Notes: generated from the sequence alone by a model not told the origin. Shown: positions 34,191-46,780, counted from the stretch's first letter. The stretch: DNA of 64,000 nt from Polyodon spathula (GCF_017654505.1 NC_054536.1:97155965-97219964); one strand, 5' to 3'. A program made the numbers and translations.

Positions 34191-36951
34191 AGTATTATTA
34201 GACAAGTGTACTTTTCTGTACTAGTACTAGTTGCCTGTTATTAGCGGTTATCAAGAAGAACATCCAGGATCCTGTGCATGATTAAGACTGCCTAGAATAG
34301 ACGATTTAAAAATATTGTGACCTAAGCCATCACAGAGCAAGCTAGTGTAAAGGGGGTATACAGGCACAGTCCGATAAAAAGAGGAGGCTTTTTTTCCTCT
34401 GAGATGGCATGACCTTTAATTAAAATGAAGCAACAACCAACTCTTGAACTCAGAGTGAAAAAGCCATTGTCATCAGTAAAAGGAGGTGTAAAACATCCAG
34501 GGCAGGATATTTAATACATAAAGGGATGCTTTTTTTCTTTGCTGGTAAATTGAGAGTGCACATGTGGAGCGAGGAACTCTAACCTGTTTTACATAGCCCT
34601 GGCTGCCTGGGGAATTCAGAAGATTAGCATTTTTATTGCAGAGCTGAGCGCCAGCATCCCAGGCTGTTCAAGGAGGATGAGCACTGCCCAGGCCCCACAG
34701 TCACATCACCTGCTCTCTGCCCTTCATAGCACAGTTCAGGGAAGGGTGTGGAGGGCTGGGCTCCATAACATGCTTCAGACAGGGGCCAAAAGAACACCAG
34801 AAAACAGTGACCTGTTTCTTAAAGCATCTCCAGGAGTCACATAGAGACACAAATATACTGCTTGTTTGCAAATAGAGAGAAATGGAGTAACCGTGTAAAA
34901 ATATGTTTCATCGACATGCCTGCATATATATATATTACAGAATATTTTCTGTACAATATGTGTGTGTGTGTATGTGTGCCTGTGCGTCTGTGTGTGTATC
35001 TTTCTTGTTTTGTTTGTCCCAGTGGCTATCCTGAAACAGGCAAGCATGTATATTGGTTTACTGCTCTGCTGGGCTTTTTTCAATTAGTCAGAGAGTTCCA
35101 GCAGCTTCATATGAAGAGAGAAGCTATGTGTATCTTTCAGCACCTGAGGAATGTGTCATTATATAAGAAAAGAGCAGGTTACTCAGGGATTTCCTCTTCA
35201 TACCCACGTGTTGGTATTTACTCATTTATTTATTGGGGCAGTGTTGTATTTGTTAGCCTGGACCAGTTCCATTGATGTCGATCTTCAGTTTAGTGTAGGA
35301 GATAAGGAACTACAAAATGCATATTGTGTCTCCGTGGAGTGTTTGTGTGGGAAAAGAGCCTCATGATCCTATCGATGGGAGATATGGAGTGTATCAATGT
35401 CAGGAGCAAGGCGCCAGGTTGCAGGACAATCTGGTGTTTGGGGTCTGAGGTGAGATTATCCTGTGACGGATTGGTGATGGGAGAGCCGGAGCATTTTAAA
35501 ATGCTTTTGTTATGAGAACATGTCAGTGTTTACAGGTTATGAGATGAGAATGCACTTTTATTACAGTGAAACAAGGGCAGAAGCATTCTTATTTGTTTTA
35601 CTTCTGCAACTAATACATCAAAATAAATGCATTGTCTTAATTAAAACTAAAATGAAATGTACATATGTTCATTTATTTGTTTTTTGCAAAGGCCATCTTT
35701 GTGTGTTTACTGAGAGGTTAATCCAGTGTGTTTTCTCACATTACTTCTGATTTTTGGTTTTCCAGGATTTTTTAATTTTTTTTCAAGAAACCCGAACCCT
35801 TGTTTGCATGTGACTGCACTTATTGGTTGCAAGTATTTAGTGGAATAATATATGAATGAGGTTACCACTTGGGCTGAGGTTTATACTGGGCTTGAGTAAA
35901 TGAGCATTAGCAGAGTCATTCCAGGTTGTTATTGTTGTCAGGATCCTAACCCCCAATCCTGAGAAGTGTATGCATTGTATTAGGCACCTACCACTAATAT
36001 TCTGGTGCAATGTAGCTTTAATTAAATACCTTTGAAGTAGATTCTTAGGGTTATTGATACATGCTGCATTCTGTCCAACTGTTTATTTAGTATCGGATGA
36101 TACTGTGCTTCATGCAATCTGTTTAATCTGCCTGGAGGCAAGAAGCAAGTGCTGTATAAGGGGAGCAATGCTTCATGTTTTTAAGAAGGCTCACCAAGGC
36201 TTTGATTTGATAACACAATGTAGTTCTACATGGCTGGGGCTTTCCTTTTCTATTTACAGCTCAATAGTGCAATCATTAATACACATGGGACCTCACAGAT
36301 AAACAAACACAGGACCTAAATGAGAACATCAATACGTGATTTTAGTGTTTAAAATCTGAATGAGGACAGACCCACACTATTACAGACCCATCCATCAATG
36401 TAAAACATTCATTCTGAAAACGGCCTTCCACATGACTGGACCACATGAAAGTGGCGAAGTACATTTAAATACATCATCCTTATATGCTTATCTGAAGCAG
36501 AAGAAGCATGGGCATGTCTCGTGTCTATTAAAGGGGTCTGTAGAGTGGGACACTGGGATTTTAAGTGATGTTCACAGGTTTGTGTTCTCAGCTACCCCTC
36601 CTTTTCCAGATGGCGCAGGTGACTCAGCCTTTGAAATAGAAAACATGCAGTGTTATAGATATATGTATGAAAATGTAAATATCTGCAGTAACATGACAGC
36701 ATTTGATTAATTACCCAAGTCTACTGTACGTCCCAATTTACTTTGAACACTCCTACCTTTAAAGAGACATTATCAAAACTGCCACATAATTATGTTTTTT
36801 TTCTTTTCTTTGTGCCGTGAACATTTTTAATTGAGTCAGCTGGACTCTCGAGCTTCACTGCGAAGTGCACATGAGGGCTATGGACTGGGCATTACTGATG
36901 TTACTATAGTTACTGCAAAGGGCAAATGAGGACTATGGACTGGGCATTACT
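34191..36951. other. 2.7 kb of unique DNA, no gene recognised
   Basis: Contains a short TG run (34962-34995). The segment 34540-34720 has balanced composition. Near the right end, GACTATGGACTGGGCATTACT occurs twice in slightly different form (36878 and 36932), immediately before the 12-bp array. No exon is supported. Confidence 0.45.
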
Positions 36952-38992
36952 GCCATTCAGAATACGATTCAGAATACTGTTCAGAATATCGTTCAGAATC
37001 CTGTTCAGAATACCGTTCAGAATATTCTTCAGAACACTATTCAAAATACTGTTCAGAATACCGTTCAGAATATCATTCAGAATATCCTTCAGAACACTAG
37101 TCAGAATACTGTTCAGAATACCGTTCAGAATACCGTTCAGAATATCCTTCAGAACACTATTCAGAATACTGTTCAGAATACCGTTCAGAATATCATTCAG
37201 AATATCCTTCAGAACACTATTCAGAATACTGTTCAGAATACCGTTCAGAATATCATTCAGAATATCGTTCAGAATCCTGTTCAGAATACCGTTCAGAATA
37301 CCGTTCAGAATATCCTTCAGAACACTATTCAGAATACTGTTCAGAATACCGTTCAGAATATCATTCAGAATATCGTTCGGAATACTGTTCAGAATACCGT
37401 TCAGAATATCATTCAGAACACTATTCAGAATATCCTTCAGAACACTATTCAGAATACTGTTCAGAATACCGTTCAGAATATCATTCAGAACACTATTCAG
37501 AATACTGTTCAGAATACCGTTCAGCATATCATTCAGAATATCGTTCAGAATACTGTTCAGAATACCATTCATAATAACGTTCAGAATATCGTTCAGAATA
37601 CCGTTCAGAATATCCTTCAGAATACCGTTCAGAATACCGTTCAGAATATCCTTCAGAACATTGTTCAGAATACTGTTCAGAATACCGTTCAGAATATCAT
37701 TCAGAATATTGTTCAGAATACTGTTCAGAATACCGTTCAGAATATCATTCAGAACACTATTCAGAATAATGTTCAGAATACCATTCAGAATATCGTTCAG
37801 AATCCTGTTCAGAATACGTTCAGAATATCGTTCAGTTCAGAATACGGTTCAGAATATCCTTCAGAACACTGTTCAGAATACTGTTCAGAATACCATTCAG
37901 AATATCGTTCAGAATCCTGTTCAGAATAACGTTCAGATCGTTCATCGTTCAGAATACTGTTCAGAATACCGTTCAGAATACCGTTCAGAATACTGTTCAG
38001 AATACCGTTCAGAATATCATTCAGAACACTATTCAGAATAATGTTCAGAATACCATTCAGAATATCGTTCAGAATCCTGTTCAGAATATCGTTCAGAATA
38101 TCGTTCAGAATACCGTTCAGAATATCCTTCAGAACACTGTTCAGAATACTGTTCAGAATACCATTCAGAATAATGTTCAGAATCCTGTTCAGAATAATGT
38201 TCAGAATATCGTTCAGAATCCTGTTCAGAATAACGTTCAGAATATCGTTCAGAATACTGTTCAGAATACCATTCAGAACACTATTCAGAATAATGTTCAG
38301 AATAACATTCAGAATATCGTTCAGAATACTGTTCAGAATATCGTTCAGAATATCGTTCAGAATACTGTTCAGAATACCGTTCAGAATACCATTCAGAATA
38401 TCGTTCAGAATACAATTCAGAATATCGTTCAGAATACAGTTCAGAATGCCATTCAGAATAACGTTCAGAATATCGTTCAGAATCCTGTTCAGAATACTGT
38501 TCAGAATACCGTTCAGAATCCTGTTCAGAATACCATTCAGAATCCTGTTCAGAATACCGTTCAGAATCCTGTTCAGAATACCGTTCAGAATCCTGTTCAG
38601 AATACCGTTCAGAATACTGTTCAGAATACCGTTCAGAATACCGTTCAGAATACTGTTCAGAATACCGTTCAGAATCCTGTTCAGAATACTGTTCAGAATA
38701 CTGTTCAGAATATCGTTCAGAATATTGTTCAGAATACCATTCAGAATCCTGTTCAGAATACCATTCAGAATCCTGTTCAGAATACCGTTCAGAATCCTGT
38801 TCAGAATACCGTTCAGAATCCTGTTCAGAATACCGTTCAGAATCCTGTTCAGAATACCATTCAGAATCCTGTTCAGAATACCGTTCAGAATCCTGTTCAG
38901 AATACCGTTCAGAATCCTGTTCAGAATACCGATCAGAATCCTGTTCAGAATATTGTTCAGAATACCTTTCAAAATACCGTTCAGAATACCGC
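36952..38992. repeat. 12-bp minisatellite derived from L2 LINE, about 170 copies
   Basis: Units of GTTCAGAATACC and variants (ATTCAGAATATC, GTTCAGAACACT, GTTCAGAATCCT). The last unit runs straight into TTCAGAATACCGCCACTAG, which is L2 reverse-transcriptase sequence. The L2 copy at 50616-50635 has the same segment once (TTATTCAGAATACCGACGC). Units are 4 codons, so frames read FRIP/FRIS/FRIL on the plus strand and ILNG/ILND on the minus strand over hundreds of codons. Confidence 0.95.
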
Positions 38993-39375
38993 CACTAGAA
39001 TTCTGACTAAAACCAGAAAAAGTGAACATATTACCCTTGTTTTGGCTTCTTTACAATGGCTCCCTGTGCAGTATAGAATTGATTTTAAGATGTTGCTGTT
39101 AATTTACAAGGTCCTGAATGGATTAGCACCTAGTTATTTGCAGGAGTTACTGACCCCGTATCTTCCAAACCGCACTCTGAGATCACAGGATGCGGGGCTG
39201 CTGGTTATTCCCGGGGTCAACAAAAGCAACACGGGAGGAGGGAGGGCTCTTTCTTGTAGAGCTCCTAAATCATGGAAAGGTCTGCCTTCGTTTTTCAGGG
39301 AAGCTGGGATCGTTCCAGTTTTCAAGTCAAGATTAAAAACGTACTTTTATAAAATGTCTTTCTTATCTTAATGGG
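38993..39375 (+). mobile_element. L2-like LINE copy A, 3' coding end
   Basis: Reads TRILTKTRK, then LQWLPVQYRIDFKMLLLIYK, LNGLAPSYLQELLTPY, and ends FKSRLKTYFYKMSFLS with a stop at 39369-39371. This is the C-terminal part of an L2/CR1-group polyprotein after the RT. It is 5'-truncated by the 12-bp array and interrupted just after the stop codon by a solo LTR. Confidence 0.88.
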
Positions 39376-40156
39376 TGTGGCAAAGTGGTTAACTGTGTGC
39401 TGCTGAAGGTAATGCAGCAGTGATTAATAAACAGACAGATAACGATAATCCAGATGCAATGTTTTTCAATGTTTTTTAAATCCAATGGCCTGATGGCAAA
39501 ACAACAGTAAACAATAACAATGGTAATGAAGCAATACAGCAGCATGTATTGCTTATTTGTAATCTGTGGGTTGGCACTGAAATAATAACAGTCCTGTTTC
39601 AGTTCACCCACACGTAACACAGACACAAACACAAACACCAGTCCACAGTGCATGCTCTAGTGCTAGTAATGAATACATTTCTTTAGTGACAACATAGTAG
39701 AGTGATGTTGATTCGGGTTTAATCTTGGCCTTTGGCGACAGCTCATGATCGTGTTAGCAATCTAAATAACAACAAACAGTATTTAATAACGACAAAACAA
39801 AACAAACATTCTCGATTATCACAGCACAGTTCTCCTTTTAGTTACCAGTTTTAACCATTTACAAAGGAACAGGTCACCTCACTACGTCCAATTTATATAC
39901 CATCAGCCATGACCCCTTGGTTAACGAGTGAAACCGCTCCTCCAATCCGCGGCTGCCACGTCGTTTCCAGTCCGGGTCAATAATATAGTGTACTGTAGCT
40001 CCGGCCCCTTTCTAACTTTTCCCCTTTCCGACTTCTGCCTAACCCTGGGAATAAACTGTAGGGCCATCCAGTCCAGGGTACTGTGTTCCCTTTACACAGC
40101 GCCATCGCAGGTCTGGAGGGAGATCTAACACCAAGAATCATTCAATCTCTGTCACA
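39376..40156 (-). mobile_element. solo LTR 2 inserted in the L2 tail
   Basis: 781 bp, begins TGTGGCAAAG and ends CTCTGTCACA. It is flanked by ATGGG (39371-39375) and GTGGG (40157-40161), a 5-bp target duplication with one later change. The empty site is seen in L2 copy B, where TTAGTGGGTTTTAAACTT is continuous at 51004-51021. A TATA-like GGTATATAAATTGG on the minus strand suggests that orientation. Confidence 0.82.
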
Positions 40157-40369
40157 GTGGGTTTCAATGTAACTTTAAAATTGCTGCTTTTGTATTATTA
40201 TGTGTATACTGTTATTTAAATATGCTATTTAAATGGTCTGGCAGTTTTATGTGTGACATGCTATACAAATGTATTGTGGTTTGTTCTTTTTTTCCGCTAT
40301 TTCCTGTACAGTGCTTTGTGATATTTTTGTATAAAAAGTGCTATATAAATGCAATAAATAAATAAATAA
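40157..40369 (+). mobile_element. L2-like LINE copy A, 3' tail
   Basis: Continues the L2 3' UTR after the LTR: AATGTAACTTTAAAATTGCT and TTATGTGTATACTGTTATTT match copy B around its own LTR. It ends in GTGCTATATAAATGCAATA and an (AAAT)n tail. Confidence 0.85.
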
Positions 40370-42127
40370 GCCCTTGAATGAAGTTGGAAATGTTGCATTG
40401 CAGAGAGGATACTGAGCAATCACAGCTCTCCAGCCAAGCTTGTGCCTCAAAAAATCATCATTCAGGTTCATATTGCTCTGAGCTTTATGATAACAGGCAA
40501 CACAATTACAAGTGTGTGTTTTTATCAGGTGTCTTTTTTGTACTATACTTGTTGATGAGTTTAAATGTAAGGATTATGAATTACGAAATGATGAAGAACA
40601 TCAGGGAGTGCTTTGACCAAAGAATTGGACCCTCCCAGCTTCCCAGGGCAGCTATATGTCCCTGGATCAGGTGGAGGCTGTTGGCTTACATTGTAAACAA
40701 AACCCACTCTCCAATATAATTCATTCAAATGTTAAACAGAACAAAGGCAACCAACTCTGACCAACACAATCCAAAAGCAGGGTTCTTATTCTCGGGCTTC
40801 AGGATTGTTCAGCCTATTTTTAGGACACGACAAAGAAGTAAAAACCTGTACTTTCCTGTTGGTTGTTTTCTGTGCAACATAGGGATTCTGAAAAAAATTA
40901 CGCTCCACCCAAAGGGTTTCCAAAGGCTGCCAAAGAGCTAATTACAGAATAATAAACAGCGGAGACACATGCGGCAGACTAGCTGGGTGTTTTATATCTC
41001 CAACTCTCTTGTTAATTTCACACTAGTCCAGTCTATGTTAGGCAGATTTCCCCTATAGGGTTACTCTCCCTTCCCCTCTGTTGCAGCACCCAGGTGCTGG
41101 TGTAGCAGGGACTCAATTTCCTGCAGATGATCCACCAACTCAAAGGCTGCGCTCTCTACTGATCAATCGGGTGAGCCTTGTTATTGAGAAGGGAGCCTCT
41201 GCTATTTATCACTTTTCACATGGGGTAGTGTGGAGCAGGTGTGCCTGTGCAGACGCCATCAGACCTTGACAGCGGTGAGCAAGGGTTCCACATGCATGGC
41301 CTCCCCTTTCCAATTTGCTTTAATTAGCCCCTGCATGAAGCAGCCCCACTAATTCTGGGACCCAAGGCTGAGGCGGCTGGTTTCTTGCTTTATATCAGCT
41401 ATGTTAACCCTCTTGTGACATCTAAACTCCTAATTTGTTGCCACATTAACAGTATTGATTAACATATTTGCCCCTGGCTGTCTGCTGGGGATCCCCCTAT
41501 GATGTTTACAGGCACCTTGATGAAGCGAGTTGAAATGATTGTAACAGATACAGCATTGTGAAGCTCAGTTATAGTCAGGGAGAGTCACTGAGGAGGCTAC
41601 CTGAATGCAACAATGGAACTAATTGCACAGCTGGGCTGGAGCTGCTTCTTTTACATTTTTAATGCTACTCAGCAGTTTGTGCTGTGGCCAGGAAGCAACT
41701 CGAATGACACCTAATAGATCAATCTGAAAATGATCACTATTGATGGCTGAGGATCCACAGAGCAGGCAGCAAAATATTCCTCAAATGGTGCTTCTAGTTA
41801 AATATAGTTTGACAGAGATAAGTTTTCTATAATGAACCCAAAGGAGTAGTTTTACAGTGCAGTTCTACGTTCAATAAAGTTGCTCAAGTGTTATAAATCT
41901 CTCAGCGTCACATGCTCCATGCTCATCTGTGAACAGGATGTGCAAAGGGGTGTAATAAATGCAATGTCCAAACCAGGTTTTCACTCCTGAAACTATCCAT
42001 GTTTATTTAATTTAACAACAAAAATAAACTTCTAAAAAATAAACCAGGGTGTCCCTATACCAGCAATGGTATAGGGGAAGCAAAACATGGCAGGTTGCAG
42101 TCCCAAACAAACAAAACAAACAAATCA
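40370..42127. other. unique DNA, no gene recognised; possible conserved noncoding segment
   Basis: No repeat was recognised. 41090-41700 has balanced base composition, homeodomain-like cores (CTTTAATTAGCC at about 41320, CACTAATTC at 41349) and no coding frame over about 60 codons. This is compatible with a regulatory element, but only cross-species alignment could show it. Confidence 0.4.
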
Positions 42128-42840
42128 AGACACTCCAGTAACCACAATTCCTCCGTGGACGACACTGTACTCTTGATGCGAGTGTCCTCCAGTAACCACA
42201 ATTCCTCAGTGCACGACACTGTGCTCTTGGCGCGAGTGTCCTCCAGTAACCACAATTCCTCCGTGCACGACACTGTGCTCTTGATGCGAGTGTCCTCCAG
42301 TAACCACAATTCCTCAGTGCACGACACTGTGCTCTTGGCGCGAGTGTCCTCCAGTAACCACAATTCCTCCGTGCACGACACTGTGCTCTTGGCGCGAGTG
42401 TCCTCCAGTAACCACAATTCCTCCGTGCACGACACTGTGCTCTTGATGCGAGTGTCCTCCAGTAACCACAATTCCTCAGTGCACGACACTGTGCTCTTGG
42501 CGCGAATGTCCTCCAGTAACCACAATTCCTCCGTGCACAACACTGTGCTCTTGATGCGAGTGTCCGCCAGTAACCACAATTCCTCCGTGCACGACACTGT
42601 GCTCTTGATGCGAGTGTCTTCCAGTAACCACAATTCCTCTGTGCACGACACTGTGCTCTTGGCGCGAGTGTCCGCCAGTAACCAAAATTCCTCCATGGAC
42701 GACACTGTGCTCTTGATGCGAGTGTCCTCCAGTAACCACAATTCCTCCGTGCATGACACTGTGCTCTTGATGCGAGTGTCCTCCTGTAACCATAATTCCT
42801 CCGTGCACAACACTGTGCTCTTGGCACGAGTATCCTTGAA
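42128..42840. repeat. 54-bp minisatellite, about 13 copies
   Basis: The unit begins CAGTAACCACAATTCCTC and ends GCGAGTGTCCTC, 54 bp (18 codons). Two main variants (TTGATGCGAG and TTGGCGCGAG) are mixed. Open in several frames on both strands, including a 486-codon minus-strand frame that also crosses the next array. Confidence 0.95.
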
Positions 42841-42937
42841 TTGCTGGTGGGCTTCGTTGTGCTGTGCTGTGTAGTGAGACAGTGATTCAGGGTTAGCGCT
42901 GGCTGCTGCTCTGGTATCCCTATTATTGTATGTTTGT

Positions 42938-43385
42938 ATTGGTTTCCTTTTCCGTGTCTGTCTGTAGTGGTTTCCATTCCCCTGTGTCTGTCTGTACTGG
43001 TTTCCATTTCCCTGTGTCTGTCTGTACTGGTTTCCATTTCCCTGTGTCTGTATGTACTGGTTTCCATTCCTCTGTGTCTGGTTTTACTGGTTTCCATTCC
43101 CCCTGTGTCTGTACTGGTTTCCATTCCCCTGTGTCTGTCTGTACTGGTTTCCATTCCTCCTGTGTCTGTACTGGTTTCCATTCCCCCTGTGTGTGTACTC
43201 ATTTCCATTCCTCCAGTGTCTGTACTGGTTTCCATTCCCCCTGTTTCTGTACTAGTTTCCATTCCCCATGTCTGTACTGGTTTCCATTCCTCCTGTGTCT
43301 GTACTGGTTTCCATTCTCCCTGTGTGTATACTGGTTTCCATTCCCCCTGTATCTGTACTGGTTTCCATTCCCCCTGTGTCTGTGC
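42938..43385. repeat. 27- to 31-bp minisatellite
   Basis: About 16 copies of CTGTACTGGTTTCCATTCC followed by CCTGTGT, some with an extra TGTC. The minus-strand frame reads METSTDTGG repeats. Confidence 0.94.
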
Positions 43386-45007
43386 CCCACTCTGTTGTTC
43401 TCCAGAGCAGGCAGACCAGGAGCAGCTGCAGAGCTGGGTTCTCCACACCACCTTGATGATGTGTCTCAACAATGCTACAATCTGCAGGCTTCTCCAGATC
43501 TTGCCCTCTGTGCCAGGCAGCTGACAAAGAGATGAGCTACTCCTTTTATGAACGATAACACAAGCTATGCATCATTTAACTTAGAAATACAAATTCTGGC
43601 CAGTCCAAACTAAATGAATTAACTGTTGAACACTGAACAGGATAACTACCAATCCTTCCGTCTTTTTTCTAGTTAGGATAAGATGCAGGCAGTGTTTACC
43701 TCAGACTGAACACACACCTTCTTCATTAGTGGCTCCTACTGTAAAGTTGGCTTTACCGCAAAAATACTGAATGATGTACAGTATATACTGCTGTATAAAT
43801 TCACAGGTGCCCACTAATGCAACCACTTCAGTCTTTAAAGGGTTAATCATTCAGAAACAAAGATTAAAGCAAATCAGAGAGACACAATGGCAATGATACC
43901 CCCTTTCAGTGCACCCAGGCCACTAGCACAAGTGATCTGCACAGCATGGTATGTATCATGTAACCTTAGTGCCTCACCTTGAAGCATGTGGCACAGACTC
44001 CTGGACCTGCATAGACCTAAAGGCTCTAGACAAAGCCTCCCCCATTACTGAGATCCAGGCACAGCGTGTGAGTCGTCTGCAACATGCCTTTCCGAGCAGG
44101 GATATAATGATGCTTAACTGCCTCATTCCACTGTTATTGAGCTTATTACCCGCTGTGAGGAGCCAGGTGCTGGTGGGAGTGGAGAAAGAGAGAGTGGGGT
44201 GGGAGGAAAAAAGAAAGAGAAACTCTGACAAATAAGCGACCGATTTGGGATAAGTGGCCCGATTGTAGGAGGAAAGGTTTTCTTTTCCTCCATCCTGTAT
44301 GAAAAGACTCTCCACCTGCTATGAGAAGCAATGGGCCCTCTTGTGGCTTTTTACTGTTCCTTTTTTCTGTCTCTCTCTCATTTGTTTTCATTTCTCTGTG
44401 TTCCTCTGCTGTAATGCTGCGGTGATGCAATGGTGTGCTGAACCTCTGTGTGAAACAATAGGACCGACCCTGCTTAGGGACAGTTTACAGTACAGCAGTT
44501 GCTTTTGTTTTACAAAGGGAAGTTTTGGTTCAGGATTTTCTTTTCTTTTTTTCTTTTTTTGTTTGACAACAAAATTATGAGGGTCTTTTAAGCATGAGCA
44601 TAAAAATGAAATTTAAAAGTGTTTTAAACACTGCCTTTAAAGATGAAGTAGTGGGTTCATAAAAATATAGCATTCCACCTCCATTGTGTTGCTGTTTAAA
44701 TAACTCACCTGTCATTATTATTTTCCTTGTTAACATCCTGACAACTTTTTACACTTCTATCTTTTAAAGTCTGTTTCAGCTCTTTTCAAAATGTCTGCTC
44801 TAGAGCACTGATAGTGTTAGAATTATTGCCCACATTGTCAAAAGAATACCACAGCAATAACGATCCATGATGTGGCACGGAACAGAAAAACCAGAGCACT
44901 TGTTATGTTTTGGTTTTTTAAATTGCACTTCCTGCAGTGATTTCGAAGACAGGTATCAAACCCCATTGCACTAGAGGGGACATTTTGAATAGAGTCTTTA
45001 AACAAAC
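43386..45007. other. no gene recognised
   Basis: Unique DNA with T-rich and TTTC-rich patches (44340-44570). Open frames up to 113 codons show no recognisable domain. Confidence 0.45.
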
Positions 45008-45945
45008 TTAAGAACATAAGAAAGGTTACAAACGAGAGGAGGTCATTCGGCCCATCTTGCTTGTTTGGTTGTTAGTAGCTTATTGATCCCAAAATCTCAT
45101 CAAGCAGCTTCTTGAAGGATCCCAGGGTGTCAGCTTCAATAACATTACTGGGGAGTTGGTTCCAGACTCCCACAATTCTCTGTGTAAAAAAGTGCCTCCT
45201 ATTTTCTGTTCTGAATGCCCCTTTATCTAATCTCCACTTGTGAGTCCTTGTCCTTGTTTCTTTTTTCAGGTCGAAAAAGTCCCTTGGGTCGACATTGTCA
45301 ATACCTTTATGAATTCTGAATGCTTGAATCAGATCGCCACGTAGTCTTCTTTGTTCAAGACTGAATAGATTCAATTCTTTAAGCCTGTCTGCATACGTCA
45401 TGCCTTTTAAACCCAGAATAATTCTGGTCACTTTTTTTTGGCCTCTTTCTAGAGTAGCAATATCCTTTTTGTAGCGCGGTGACCAGAACTGAGCAGAATA
45501 TTTTACATGAGGTCCTACTACTATATTGTAAAGTTCTAGCATAGATTCCTTCTTCAATTTCAGTATCTCCCATATGATATTTATAATGCACATTTGTATT
45601 GCCTGCATGCAGCACCTTACACTTTTCTCTATTAAGTGTTTGCCACTCTTCCTATTTTTGTGTCATCTGCAAATTTAGTTTGCTTACTCTACCAGAATCT
45701 AAGTCATTAATGTAGATTAGGAATAGCAGAGGACCTAATACTGATCCATGTGGTACACCACTGGTTACCACACTCCATTCTGAGGTTTCTCCTCTAAGTA
45801 CTTTCTGTTTTCTACATGCTAACCCCTTCCTAATCCATGTGCATGCATTTCCATGAATCCCTACTGCGTTCAGTTTGAGAATTAATCTTTTATGCAGGAC
45901 TTTGTCAAAAGCTTTTTCTGGAAATCTAAATAAACCATGTTGTAA
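45008..45945 (-). mobile_element. CR1-like LINE, copy 3 (minus strand, 5'-truncated)
   Basis: The 3' tail is at the left (ACATAAGAAAGGTTACAAAC). It is the best preserved copy of the RT C-terminus: an open minus-strand frame at 45072-45608 reads LYNIVVGPHVKYSAQFWSPR, LKGMTYADRLKELNLFSLEQ and VGVWNQLPSNVIEADTLGSF, ending in a stop. Upstream (to the right) TGGTTACCACACTCC and the GFRKG-equivalent region are recognisable but out of frame. It abuts the L2 copy at about 45945. Confidence 0.88.
45072..45608 (-). pseudogene. CR1-like LINE RT C-terminal fragment (open, 178 codons)
   Basis: The longest intact stretch of this LINE family in the window. It covers the post-RT C-terminal domain only. The FADD box and upstream domains are outside the frame, so it cannot be an active enzyme. 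The apparent start codon is internal to the original protein. Confidence 0.85.
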
Positions 45946-45960
45946 GTGTATTTAGATTTT

Positions 45961-46460
45961 GTGGTGTAACTGCAGAGACGCGTGTCTGCGAAAAACAACG
46001 TTGAAATAGGTAAGTGAATTACAGTTCATTTAATAGCTTAAATCGTTGATTGCTAAGGTAAATCAGACTGCACTTAAAAATAGTAATTTAGAATTCCTTT
46101 GCGTGCTGGGCTGTGTTGAATTGAGAGGCTGATTAGAAACGTGAGTTAAGTATAGGGCGATTTAACGTGGCTATTGTTATATTAACAGTGGGAGTGTTTA
46201 TTTTGTCTGGCTTAGCATAAATTGGTACCTAACTGTGTGCATTCACTTTGTGGTGTAACTGCAGAGACATGTGCGTTTCCAGCCGCCGGTGAAAACAAGG
46301 TTGAAATAGGTAAGTGAATTACAGTTCATTTAATAGCTTAAATCGTTGATTGCTAAGGTAAATCAGACTGCACTTAAAAATAGCAATTTAGATTTCATTT
46401 GTGTGCTGGGCTGTGTTGAAATGAGAGGCTGATTAGAAACGTGTGTTAAGTATATGGCTC
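45961..46460 (+). repeat. duplicated leader of L2-like copy B (two units of about 295 bp)
   Basis: GTGGTGTAACTGCAGAGAC occurs at 45961 and 46250, and GGTAAGTGAATTACAGTTC at about 46009 and 46309, with over 150 bp nearly identical after each. The units differ in an indel of about 11 bp. Each unit has a splice-donor-like AAATAGGTAAGTG. The layout resembles the tandem promoter monomers of some LINE 5' ends. Confidence 0.85.
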
Positions 46461-46525
46461 CAGGCCTACAGGATAGTATAAATTGGCAATCAGTGCCTTA
46501 GAACGCCAGTCGTGCTAAGCACCAG

Positions 46526-46780
46526 CCGTCGACGGGCCACAAGTCCAAGGACAGTCTGAGTTGTTGCAGTCTAAGGGCCACATGTCCAAGGGCAGTCTGA
46601 GCTGTGGCAGTCTAAGGGCCACAGGTCCAAGGGCAGTCTGAGTTGTTGCAGTCTAAGGGCCACATGTCAAATGGCAGTCTGAGCTGTGGCAGTCTAAGGG
46701 CCACACGTCCAAGGGCAGTCTGAGTTGTTGCAGTCTAAGGGCAACACGTCAAAGGGCAGTCTGAGCTGTGGCAGTCCGCG
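46526..46780. repeat. 41-bp minisatellite in L2 leader
   Basis: About six units of GCAGTCTAAGGGCCACATGT followed by CCAAGGGCAGTCTGAG. TTGTTGCAG and CTGTGGCAG endings alternate, giving an 82-bp dimer. Confidence 0.9.

Noticed and set aside
36910..39029. Frames of 220-406 codons reading ILNG/ILND or FRIP/FRIS
   Set aside because: By-product of a 12-bp repeat (four codons without a stop). The array derives from L2 LINE sequence, so there is no gene.
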